NCBI RefSeq assembly: GCF_018143015.1
Contig: NC_054743.1
Location: forward strand, 41,682,922-41,746,921
Direction: 5' to 3'
Length of the DNA stretch: 64,000 nucleotides
From: Lytechinus variegatus
Lineage: Eukaryota; Echinodermata; Echinoidea; Temnopleuroida; Toxopneustidae
Of the stretch, positions 41,201 through 54,600 are shown in pieces (position 1 is the first letter of the stretch; each line of letters opens with the position of its first letter). The position numbers and the translations under genes are program-made. The notes under the pieces were generated by a model that worked only from the letters and a program-made list of their open reading frames with translations, did not search any database and had not been told where the DNA came from.

Positions 41201-44200
41201 TTCTTTCAAGTTTCATCAAAAAGCATGCTTGCATCTTGCTACAGCATCATGAAAAACCAATTATGAAATCCCATTTGCATTACACAAGGAGTAGAAGGGC
41301 ACAACTCCAGCAATTTTTTTTTTTTTTTTGAAAATGAGTTAGACCATTGCATTGTTGCCAGCTTGACAAAATTCTTTCTCTTGAAGTATTTAAACACCAC
41401 AGGATTGAAAAATGTTTAGAGGAGAGAGCAAACGGTCGCAGTGCTCCAGTTCACTTTTCTCCTTCCATACACAGATGATGCCAATAAAAAAAATATGTCG
41501 AGAATCACTTAATCCGCCGTCACACGAAGAGTAACATGTAGCAGTCGAAACCTCACAGTGATCATTTGCTCCTTCGTGTGACAATATAATTACCTTGTTC
41601 TCCATTTTACCTACCAAGATGATCAACATCTTCTTTACTACTAATAATAATATACCTGTTTGTTGAGTTGTGCCCTTCTGCTTCTCATGTATCCCATTGC
41701 CCATCGCCAAAGGTTTGTGTTCTTTGTTATATCCATATAACAAACTATTCACACGTTCCATTCACTCACCAGGTGGATGAGATGCAGCAGACCGGGGTAA
41801 AAGTAGGACTAGACATCAAGATCCGTTCCCCCATCATCCTGGCGCCCGAGAAGCCCAACTCCGCCCATGCCTTGGTGGCCAACCTTGGCAACTTGTCAAT
41901 CATCAGTTCGTTTGATACGGAGGGCGGGATCGAGTCGCCGGATGGGCGGGCCAAGGTGACAGCCCCCCTGATGATGTATATTACTACGAGACTCACATCT
42001 GTGCAGATATCAAGGTATATATATTGCTTTATTAACAGTCTCAATAATCACGTTTTTATCATCCCTCTTTTCAAATTCAATTTCAATTCAATCATCTATT
42101 TTCAAGGTGCATTTAAATTTGGCATGGTTACACATAATAAAAACTATGTGTATTATACAATTTTTGCATACAAGTATATATTTTTTCCATCTTTTCCCAA
42201 ACTTAATCTTTTGAAAAAGATAAGTGATATAAAGTATATTCAAAGGAAATGAAAGTAAAAACATGTTTGAAATAAGTTTTTTTTACATCAAGTGCCTTTC
42301 AGGTAATATTATCAAAGTGTTAATTTGCTATAGGAAAATTAAAATAAAGACCATCTTTCTTTGTGAGAGCAAAACATAATGTATACTGACTGAGTGGAAG
42401 GACCGTGGTGTAGCGGTTCTGACTCTCGCCTTGTAATCAGAGGGTCGTGTGTTCGAATCCCACCATGGCCTAGCGCCCTTTAGCAAGGCATCAATCCACA
42501 CTTTGCCACTCTCACCCAGGTGCTAATTGGGTACCGGTAGGAAACAATCGTCATTGTGGTTGGTTTAGCAAGTTTGCGCCTAACATGCTGCTTGGAATGC
42601 TATGAATCCAGTGACTGGGTAATAATAATTGTGAAGCGCTTTGAACAGTCGTAGATTGATAAAGCGCTATATAAATGCCAATTATTATTATAATGCCTGT
42701 CATTTTGTTTTTCTTGGGGGTGGGTGAATGTGCAGTTTAAAAGTTGACTAATTGTCTGTTTATCTTTCTTTGCATGATAAACAGAGCTGTAATCCATGCC
42801 AATCAGACTATTGGTTCCTATCGACTTATTGTGGAACCTGTGGAACTCCGTGTTGACCTCAGCCGACCTGTTGACCCCGACGTGGCTGCCGTGACCCCAC
42901 TGAGAGTCACTGCAAACCTTGAGATCGTTCAGGTTTGACCATTTTTATATACATCACAAAATCCTCATGATATGATTGGTCGTGCGTGTACGTGCCATCA
43001 TAAGTAAAGTAAATGACCATTCATGGATTTTCTGGAGTGTTGCAAAAAACTTGAAATTGATCGCAAATCAATGTCGGGTCCAAAAATCAATTGAAAATAA
43101 TGCATTTCATTGCAAATTTGCAATTGATTGATGTTCTGCTTCTTGCATCAACAAATATTAATTCATTTGATTCAGTTAAAATCGATCTATAAATTGAAAA
43201 TTTGCATCTGAAATTTGTGATTATTAGCAAATATTTTCTTGTAAGACCCCATATGATATGGTTTACCAAATGATAAGAATCCATCTTATTCTATAATCTT
43301 ATGGATATTCTTGTCTGCTTTGAAAAAACCCACAATACTAAAATGATTTAAAAACATCTTTGATCAAAAGATTACTCCTTCTGGTTTTTGTGAATCATAG
43401 TTTTCTTGTTAAATGTGCATGTATTTGTGTTTATATGTTCAAAGTTCAATCGTGTGTTTTGTTATTATCATCACTTTCCAAAATCTACATATATGTTGTA
43501 ATTGTTGCAAATACATATATGTTCAATTTTGGTCCTTGGATCTTTGCATCATATATATATGTTTTTAAATCAAATGAATGAATAAATGAATAGATAAATA
43601 TAGAGATAAATAAATGATTAAATATATAATTGAATAAATAAATAGATGAATAAATAAATAATTAAATAGATAAATGCACATTATTATCTTTCATACAATA
43701 CCCATCATTTTGTCTGGGCATTAGAATAATAACCTAGTTCACTTAGTAACTTTGAATTAGCCCAAATGCTCTTGACTATTCATCAAGCATGCTAGATCTG
43801 TTCTAAAGGTACAATACATGTATGATAGCACAAAAGTCATGTAATTCTTAAAGGGCACTGTAATTTGTTTTTTACTATCACTTTGGTAACTAATAAGGTA
43901 CATGTACCAGCTGCAATACAGGGAACATATAGCTGTTTATTCATCTGCATAATTCTCTATTTTTTTAAAAGAATATTTGTATTATTTTCATCAACTCATT
44001 AATTTACTGCTGTTGTGGTCTTTCCATCTGTCTGTCTCTGTACTCTTTGGTATAAACAGTAAAAAAAAAGAAAAAGATTTCCAAAGTCATTATTATATAT
44101 AGATAAGTATAACTTTCATTCAGTTTTCCATATATTCATATATCTATGCATGTTATCAACATAGTGAGGATGAACATGTTAATGCATTCTTGATTCACTT

Positions 44201-47200
44201 ACACTGGTGAATTTTATTAACAAACATGTACATGTAGATATATTTATGAAATCTGTCCAAATATATTAGATTAATAGCAATATACTGTACATGTACATGT
44301 GCTATAGATAATGGTTGAATGTCTACATTTATTGTGAACTTTCATTTTTTTTAAGGAAATGCATGATTGCATATTCATTTTTGCTCATTTTATTTTTCAG
44401 TTTCAATTAAGTAAAATATTGTTCATGTGTATTCACATGAATGTGCGTATGTATTGGGCTTAGATACATGTATATAGTAATAAGATATTTTCACACTTAG
44501 AAAATGCAAGTACAAGATTTTTTCTTTAACCATCCTTTATAGATCAACATCGGAGAACAAGATATAGTTACAATTTTGGCAACGCTGAGCGAAAATCTGA
44601 TGGCGCCCCCTAGGGTCGTGGCAGAAGCAATGATTGAAGGTGAGACGTATTTTTTTTTTTATTCTTGATCTCTTTGCAACTTCTCCCCAAACAGTTACAA
44701 AACACCTATTAATGCCTCAAAGTTTCACTTTTATGAAATCAGTAAATGAATTAAATCGGCCATTAACTAGGCGCTCTGCAGTAATGCCGCATATTTACAC
44801 TGGTTTTAGCAGAACAGCTGTTGCGCACACTACGTTTCAAGGAATATTACGAAATAAAGTTTTCTGAATAAACTTTGAAGGTGTGAAATTAAGGGCGATT
44901 AATGATAATAATAGTCAGTTCTTGTATAGCGCATAACACATTATGAATAACGTCTCTATGCGCTTCAGAAGGACTTGGATATTATTAACCTGGCTGTAGC
45001 TCTAGCAGCTTTTACTCGCTTGGCATTTCATGGAATAAATTGTGTTTTTTTGTGTTTGATCATTTATTTTCCATAATCATATAAAAAACAGTTCATTACA
45101 ATACAAATTAAATACATGCAATAATATACATTCATAAAAGTAAAATACATATAAACAGTTTACAGAATGCCTTTCAATGAAAACAAGAAAGGATTAATAC
45201 ATGCTAAATTATTTGAAAATGAAAAAAAGGGAAACTAAAGTAAGGCCATGTGGCCCTGTAAAAAAAGTTCCCTTATATCTATATTTAATACAATAAACTA
45301 TATGTGTTACTGAAAGACTGGCAGGAATAAATTCCTGCCAGGTACCCATTCACCTCACCTGGGTTGAGTGCAGCACAATGTGGATTAATTTCTTGCTGAA
45401 GTTCTTGCTTAAATGTGTGAAATACCATTTGTAATTTTGTAATTGATTACAAAAATATCTCTCATAGTTATTATCATCATAATTATACCCCCATCATCAT
45501 CATTGTCATAATCGGTCAATCAATCAACCACTCAATCAATCAATCAATCAACCCATCAATCACTCACTCAACCAACCAATGAATGAATGAATGAATGAAT
45601 GAATCAATCATTTTTGTCTTTGAAGAAACCTTAGCTACCACAGAGGCAGAAGTTCATGAAAGTCTTCCAGCTAGCAGTGTCTCTCCACCGGCCATTACCC
45701 CACCTCCCAAACCCAAGGACACCAAACCAAGGAAGACCATGTTTATTCAGTTTGTTATGGATGGAGCGGAGCTAGAGTTCTATACCAATGAACAAAGATT
45801 GGTAGGCATTACGTATTCTTTGTACATAATTTATACATGTATATTACCGTCTATCTAGAAATATTCTTTTCTGAGGTGTGCATGGAAAATAGAAAGAATA
45901 AGAGTGCTAGGAACTGATAATGAGGATAATTGTTGAGTTTACTTTTTTTGCTTTCTCATTGGCTATATTTCCGTATTGAGCTATATTATTCATAAGATAA
46001 TCTTCATTCAGTTTGTTATGGATGGAGCGGAGCTAGGGTTCTATACCAATGAACAAAGATTGGTAGGCAAGAGTTTTTTCTTTGTTTCGGTCTTGTTCTC
46101 TTACTACATCTTGTTTAATCTGCTACATGTATGTTTATACTCTTCCCTTCCTCCCTTTATCTTTGGTCACCCAATCACTCCTCTGTTCTCCTCTTTCTCA
46201 TGCACCATTTTCTTCCTCTCTTCCTTTCTTTTTACTGGTGATAATAATGAAAATTAGATTTTTGTACTTAAACTCACTTTCCATCTTGATTAAATGCCCC
46301 CAAGACACAGTACTAGTTCAAAGCTTCATGATTGAATAAATAAATAGATTTCTCAATCTCTTATGTAACAAGTTGCCTCATTGACATTTGAAAACTATCA
46401 ACAAATATAATAATGAGCATTTATATATTTCTGTCTATCTAGAAATATTGTTTTCTTAGGTGCACAAGGAAAATAGAAAGAATAAGAGTACTAAGAACTG
46501 ATAATGTGAGAAAATATGATTGTACAGTTAATTTTTTTTTTCTCGTTTGATATATATGAATCTGTAATGAACAGTATTCATAAGCAATGCATCATACCTC
46601 CTTTCATGTTTCTAACATTTCAGCAAAGGAGTGGAAAGGGTGTGTCTTCCCGTGACCCGAGGAATGGCCTGTCACGCTTCAGGCTCCATCAGGTCACTGG
46701 ATCAATGTCAGCCTACAGTACTGGAGCCATGAATGTCACTGCTAGTATACTCACAATCACCCTGGAAGATATTCGACCTAACAGCCCTCTGGCTATCCGA
46801 CAGTAAGATATTGTGATAATGCTTCAAAGCCAGTAGGCCACAGCCACTTTGAACAGCATTAGTTCAAGACCAAGGGCCCATCTTACAAAGAGTTGCGATT
46901 AATTTGATCAATCTCAACTATATGGAAATCCATCATTGTTATAATTTTCCTACCAAAATTTTGTACAAAACAAAGAGGAGCACATCAAATTGTCTAGACA
47001 ACAATGAATGTATTAGTATACATCATATCTAGAAAATATTTTGAACAAATTTGCATTTTAGATGCTGATGTTGCTGGCCATCCATAGTTGTGGTCGATTG
47101 GATCAATTGCAACTCTTTGTAAGACAGGCCCCTGGGTCCCATTTCAGGAAGACTTGTTATTATAACAAATGCACCATTTCTGTAACAAGTTTACTATCAG

Positions 47201-48589
47201 CCAATCAAATTGAATGATACCAGTAGCTATAAACTGTTGTTACTTTAACAAGTTTTATGAAACCGGCCCCAGGGCCCCATTTCACAAAGTGCTGTGATTG
47301 ATGTAGTCAATCTCAACTATAGAAATCAGTCGTTGTCATGATTCTTTATCGAGGAAATGAACACAATGCCATTTGGAAACAAAGATTTGCACATGGATAC
47401 GTCAAGAAAAAGTTGCTTGCATGAGCATTAGTCATAGAAAGAAAACGATACTGACATATGCAGCCTTTGTACTTTAATATTTTTGCTGATAAATCTACAA
47501 AAAAATGGTGACTGAAGCAAGTTTATTTTTAAAAATGGAGTGTATTTTGGTTGATTGATAATTTCTATAAAGTTTTGATTTCATTTTCTCTTGTCAGGTT
47601 ACTCCTGAAGAGCAGTAAGAAAGCCAGTCGACGTACATCAGCACCTGGGAGCCCTCCATCCCCTAAGGTTACCCCCATGGTAGAGTTCACTTATACTCAG
47701 GATGAGAATCAGCTACAAACCAGTAAGTATGAAATTGAGAGGGGGGCTATGTCTGTGCACCTGCATTCGGACTTCAGACTCGACATAATTTTCTTTGAAA
47801 TTCCACAAAAGTTACATTTAATCTTGTGTCGTATATGTAAGTGCGCCAAAAAATCAAATCAAATAAGATTACATTGTGAAGTTTTAAGCTGTCATTTTTA
47901 GATTGAAAATTCAGAGTTGCACCATCGCTTCCCGCAAACTACTATATGTCATAGTACACAGGTGGCATGACATTTGCTATGGTCTTGATATCTCTGACGG
48001 CATAGGGGTAGAGAAAGGATCAAAAAAATAATAGAGATTTTGGTTCGCAATAATGTGAAGATAAGGATTAGGGTTTATTAAGTTTTGGATGTTACAGTGG
48101 GTTTTTTAACCTGCAGATTTTACATCGGAGCAAATGGCATAGACCCAGTACACAAGGTGTCTAGCAGTAGTGATAATTCTAACATGTGACTAGTAGTATT
48201 ATGTATGTTACCCGTCTTGCTATACATGTGTATCTTTCTGTATCCACTTGCAGTTGATTTCATCATCGAAGGTGTCAGAGTTAACATCTTTGTGCATTAC
48301 CTTTTGGCCATCTATAACTTCTTGAGTAGTGCATTGACCCAGAGCAAACTGGAATCACCACTCAGTCCCAGCGGTGGGCAGACATCCAGGCAGTCATCTC
48401 GGTAATGATGATGGGGATGATGGTGATGGTGATGGTGATGATGATGAATATGATTATGATGATGGTGGTGATGGTAGTAGTAGTAGTGACGGTGGTGGTG
48501 ATGATGGTAGTAGTAGTAGTGGTGATGATGATGGTTGTAGTAGTAGTGGTGGTGATGATAATGATGATGGTATGATGATGATGATCATT

Positions 48590-48642
<53 letters not shown>

Positions 48643-51600
48643 TGATGGTGATGGTGATGATGATGATGATGATGGCGATGATGATGACAGAGATAAGCAG
48701 AATGCATTTGGAATGCACTTAATGTCTTTATGGTAGGTAAAAAAAAAGTGTGTCCAATCTTTCAAAGAGTGAGTCAACAGATATATAATGAATTAACTGA
48801 AAGTAATAATGATAATAACATGCAACTTTTATATGCGTTTGATACAATGATTGTACCGAACATGAGCAAACCATTTGATTGGTCTGGTTGATGGTCCATT
48901 TGCTTAATGTACATTGATTTATTATTGCTTGCTTATGCATCGTATTTGTTGTTTTAATAAATATCACATTACGGTTGTGTCATTAAAAGACATAAAAACA
49001 CTGAAAAAAAATCATAACTTGCTGTACCTGTATATACATGTACCACAGCTTTAATGTGCATCTTTATTTTACAAGTAATTGAATCTGAATAATTCCCCCA
49101 CCACTTTTTCGGAAATTCTAGGACACTTTCAGTGCAAGGAGGTCCGGTCGGTCAGAGCGTAAGCCAGTCAGAAGGCTTGAACCTCAGAGCTACGACCCCA
49201 GCAAGAACGACCTCTAGGTCACTACAGGTCAAATGCCAGCTGAGGAGGCCAGAGATTGTGTTGTTTGATGACCCGACCAGTCAGAACAGCCAGTGTCTTG
49301 TCCTTAGGGTGGGAAACTTTTCTTATTGTCATATTTCAATTTTTTTAAATAAATGTTTAAGATATCATGAAAGTGTAATTCTCTTACAGTTGCAGGAGAG
49401 TCTACTACCAAAAAAGTTGATTTCAGTATTCTGAAAATGCTTTTATCAAAATCAAATGTAAAGTAAGAAACTTTAATACATATTAAACTGTTGCTTACCT
49501 TCACAAAGAGCTTACATGTATATATACAACAGGATGATATGACAATGACAGAGTTGATTAATAAATGAAATAATTTATTATAATAAATGAAAATAAATTA
49601 TTTCTGGGTATATTTTCTTTTTATATTTCATTACAGAGTGTGGGAAAGTTTGCCTATAAGAGCAGTGAGATTGGACAACAGGTAGTTGCCAATTTGGATA
49701 AAGTACAGATATTTTCCTGTGTATATTCCCAAGCAGTGCGGACAGCATATCAGGTAAATATATTGCTCTTGTATTGATTTCTGTTCGTGGTTGTTGTTGT
49801 TTTTTTAATTCATTTGTGAGGACTCACTATGTAGGGTAGCATTTAAACATCATTTTTTTCATTAACAATTATAGATGTTTCTTTCAAAATGCAGTATACA
49901 TGTAGTATGTTTAGATATCTAATTCACTTAAAAAATTATAATATTCACCATTATCTTCATTATGATCATTATTATATATACCATAGCTAAAGCACTTTTG
50001 GGTATATTCATGAAGTAATTGCATTGAATAACTTAATAACCACAATTACCTTAAAAGTGTCATAATATTGAGCATTCGCAGAAACAGCCAAGTTGGAGGA
50101 CAAACAACAAAGAATTGTGCATCAAACCACGATATATCATTTTTTTATGGTCTGATGTGCAGGTTGTCCACCAAGAAGAGCCGTGGTGTAGTGGTTCTGA
50201 CTCTTGTCTTGTAAACAGAGGGTTGTGTGTTCGAATCCCACCGCGGTCTAGCATCCTTTGGCAAGGCGTTAATCCATACTTTGCCACTCTCGACCCAGGT
50301 GCTAAATGGGTACCCGGTTGGATGCGAAAGATATTGTATGTTTGATTTTGCCAGCGCCATAATGTCGCTGCAAGGAATGCTCCCCAGGGAGTGGAAATTG
50401 CGCACTTTTCGTGCTTGATTGAAATGAATCCAATGACTGGGGTAATAATATGCTGTAACGCGCTTTGGGCCATTCTGGGAAAAGCGCTTTATAAAAATTG
50501 GCTATTATTATGCCCTCTTCATGTATGTGACATCATCTGAAACTAGTAACAAACATGAATATTTTAACATTTACCTTCTTTCACGAACAGGTGCTTGAAC
50601 CGTGTGCAGTGACCTTTACCCAGGTCACGACCCCTGACCAGGGTGACCTGATGACCGCTGACTTCACTGATGTATGCCTTCATTTATCACCTAGAGTGGT
50701 CTATGTGGTAAGGGGCGTGTCTGAGGCCCTAGCATCGGTCACACAGGTGAGATGAAAAAATTTCACTTTTTTTTTACAGCATGACTTGAGGTGTAAATGA
50801 CATTTTTCATTGACTTAAGACTTTTAATTGATTAAATTTGGTGATACATGTACATCCACATACATGTAATGAAACTTTTATTTACTATAAAAGGTTTAAT
50901 GCCCAAGAGTTAATTTCCTTGACTCTGTGATATTACCATGAGGTTAATACCGGAATAAGTTTTTTTATATTTATATAAGAAGAATGATGATCATCTTTAT
51001 CATTACCATTGCCATCGTCACCATCATTATGCTCCTCTTTCTCCTCATCACCATCATCATCGCCATCATTCTCACCAATGATTACATTATCATAATTCCA
51101 GCGGTAGATGTAGGCCTTATAGATTGTGGTAAATGATTGGCCAAGGGCAATTCTTGCACCAACTGAGCATTTTTTTTGTTGAACCAATTTTACAGAACAA
51201 AAACCCATACCTTTTCATAATATGTACAAATGGGTACATTATTGAGGTTCTGCAGTATGCATAATTATCACTGAAAATATCAGAGACTGACTACCCAAGT
51301 GTGTCTTAACCAACAGTGATGTGCTATACAAGATGATTTTATTGGTCCTTGAGTGCAGACCACAAGTTTGCTTCCAATGGCTTTCGAATGCATGTTCATG
51401 CAATATTTGAGAAATAATGCAATATATCTGAACAATGTAGAACTGTCCATAGACAAAATAACTTTCTGCAATATATACACCTTACCTAGGATTTGAGGCA
51501 TCTTAACTTTTCAGATGATTGTTTCTCATTGTACAGAAACCAGCCAGCAGTCGACAGCTTCTAGAGGATTATGAGCACGAGGATCTATGGGGTCCTAAAC

Positions 51601-54600
51601 CCATCTTCTCACATAGCTTCCATAAACGCAAAGGTAATCATGATTGATAACCTTTCTAGATTCTGTGATACAAATGCAATCAATACTACAAATATGTGGA
51701 AAACCATGAAATATTCCATAAATAATGTACAAGTAGTTTGTTGTAAAAAAGTGCCTGAAAAATAATAAAAAATATTGTTGAAGGTTTGAGGACAATCCAT
51801 TAAAATTAGCATTATTAGAATGTCAAGTTTTTGATTTGTGATATCATAAAAGACCATAAAAGAGTTGTATGAATGCATAGATTTCATTTTATGGTTCATA
51901 GTGAATTAAAATTCTCTCTTTTTGGGAGAGGGTGTGAAATAGTTTGTCTGTTGATATACAGAAGGTACTGTACAGTAAAACCCATTTTCATTATTTTTTT
52001 TTGGAGAAAATTGTATTTCATAGATTTTAAAAGTTCATGATACATGGGAAGCTACTCACATATGCCATTAAAAAAATGGATTTTCCTCAAACCTTCAACA
52101 ATTTTTTTTTTAATTACTTTCTGCTATTTTTGAAATATTTTATTATCATGGTGAGCTTCCCCTTTGATTACATATCTTCATATTACAGGGCCCTTTTTGT
52201 ATGGAGTGCTCAGGTGCTGCAGTATGCATGACTTTGTCTTCCATTGGTTTTCACAAAATACTATGAAACATATTTCTCATTGGTATTCCAATGAGTCAGA
52301 GACATTAGAGTTTTGAAATAAGTGCCGTAGAGAAATCTATGTATCTGTAACAGAGCCCGAGTAAGAGGTTCAATTCAAGTTTATTTTGCTCTCTGCATAA
52401 CATGAACATAATTGTGATAAAAGAATGGGAACAAAGTTTACATAACATCAAAGACATAGAAGATTTAAAAAAAGCATTGAGAGGGAAGCAGCCAAAAAGG
52501 AAAAAAAAAATATCCTTATAAAACGACCAACCCAACTTACTTTACAAAAAATAACAATTATTTACAATATCAAAAGTTTACAAACTATATTAAAATCAAT
52601 TTAAAGACATTACAAAGGCATAGAGACACAAGTGGTAAGATTTCGATTATATACAAAAAAATATTTACAAACAGGTTTAATTATCAGTTATGAAATCTCT
52701 GAAGTTATTTCTGTTAAGTTATCATGAAAATATTAAATGAACAAGATGTTTTGAAATTAACCGGCAAAGAATTCCAAAGTAGTGGTCCACGAAAGAAAAT
52801 AGATTTATGAGAAAGGCAAGTTCTTATTTTAGGAAAGTGGAAGTTTGCAGCATTTCTAGTAGGGTATTCATGAATATTATAATTTAATTTTAAAACTGTT
52901 CAACAAAAACAGTGGTAATAGTCCTTTAGAACATAGATGCATAAAAAGTCCCATTTCATACTTGTACATATCATTAATATTTATAATTTTAAGTGAATGA
53001 AAAATAGGATAAGAATGGGCATAAAAATTCTGACATCACGCTTTTGAAGTTTATGTAAATTCTCTAAATAGATATTTGCAGGACTTCCCCAAGTAAGAAT
53101 GCCATAATTTAAAGATGAAACTAATGATTATAATTATTAGACATTATGTTTTTCTTTGAAAAATCACACCTTTTTTTTTAATCCCGATATTCCTTGCAGG
53201 GAGTATGAAGAACATGGTTGACTTTGCCCCGCCTACTGAACCCACCACCACACCAAGGCAGAAGCTTACCGTCCAGCTTCCCAGGTTTGAAGCATACATG
53301 GAGCTTGAAGAAGCCCTGGACCATGTGGCCCTGCTGAGGCTGAGCTGTGGGTTCCATGCCTCAATCATTGACTGGTCATTCAATGTAAGAACATGATGGG
53401 TGATTTCAAGTACGGTGTTGAAATCTGCTGTTGGTGTTGTGACAACACCAGCCACAACACCGTACTTGAAATCAGGCTGGTGTTGGGATTGACTTAGGAA
53501 AATATGACATATTTCCGGCAGTTCGTGTTGAAGACTGGTGTTGAGTGTCGTCTGCTGAACCCAGCACTGCGGCTGGTGTTGACGATCTACGTGCAATTTT
53601 CCCATTCACCAACCCCCCAGGGATTGTGAAAATCATGATTTCAAGTTCGGTGTTGGTGTTGGCACTCTCAAGCTCGTGAACAGGTGGCAAACACAATGAA
53701 ACATCCCATAAATAATTAGCTTTTACAGTTAAGATGAGTACAAATTATTTGAGCTTTATATATTTTGATGAAGAATAATGTTCACTCTTTCGAGTTCTTG
53801 AATTAATGAAAGCATTGATATTCTGTGCGATGAGAATTTGATGCATTTCTCTCCGATTTCATTTTCGTCGGCAAGACTTTTGCGTGAAGTTGAGATGATT
53901 TAGCGGTGCAGCGCAGAGGCGTGATGTCATGTGCTATCGATAAAGCAATCGGTATCATTCCTCTAAACCCATCTCGGTGTTTGAGCTTGGTTCAGCGGCC
54001 TTTTTACGCTTTCGACCCCAACACCGAACTTGAAATCACCCAATATACATTTTAAAACTGAAAGAGATCCCAATGTGCTTTTCATCCCCCAATATACTGA
54101 ATTTTCTACACTTAATACTGTATGAAACATTGAAGATGATATGTCACATTCACTTTGATAAGCTTCAGCTGGAGTCATGAACTGTTCAAATAGTACCTGT
54201 TTCTTTACCCTGAATGCAACATTTTGACATTGTAGTCTTGCAATGTGTACATATTAAATAGAATGATATTAAACATACTTGTCAATATCCACTTGAGACT
54301 TTGCAGCATTTATACCACAAATGTACTTCTAATGGACAAAAATAAAAAAAAATATTTATATAGCTAGGTGTCACTTAGTTTTTTTTTTATGGCCACATTT
54401 TGGTATACCTGTACCCTAAAATAAACTTGATAACATCTGCAAAGATATCTTAAGCTAAAGCAGTTGAGACACACACACTGGGCTTACCATACTCCAGCTG
54501 TTCATAAGAGTTGCGTTTAATTCTAACAATAGTACAATGTACAGGATATCTTTAATATACAGTGTAGTTATTTTGTAATGTTCTTTGCATACCTTTATTT

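Noticed and set aside
48362..48777. Overlapping frames on both strands
   Set aside because: Created by the GAT array after exon 32; low complexity on every frame.
53144..53605. 153-codon minus-strand frame
   Set aside because: Antisense of exon 37 and the adjoining MITE.
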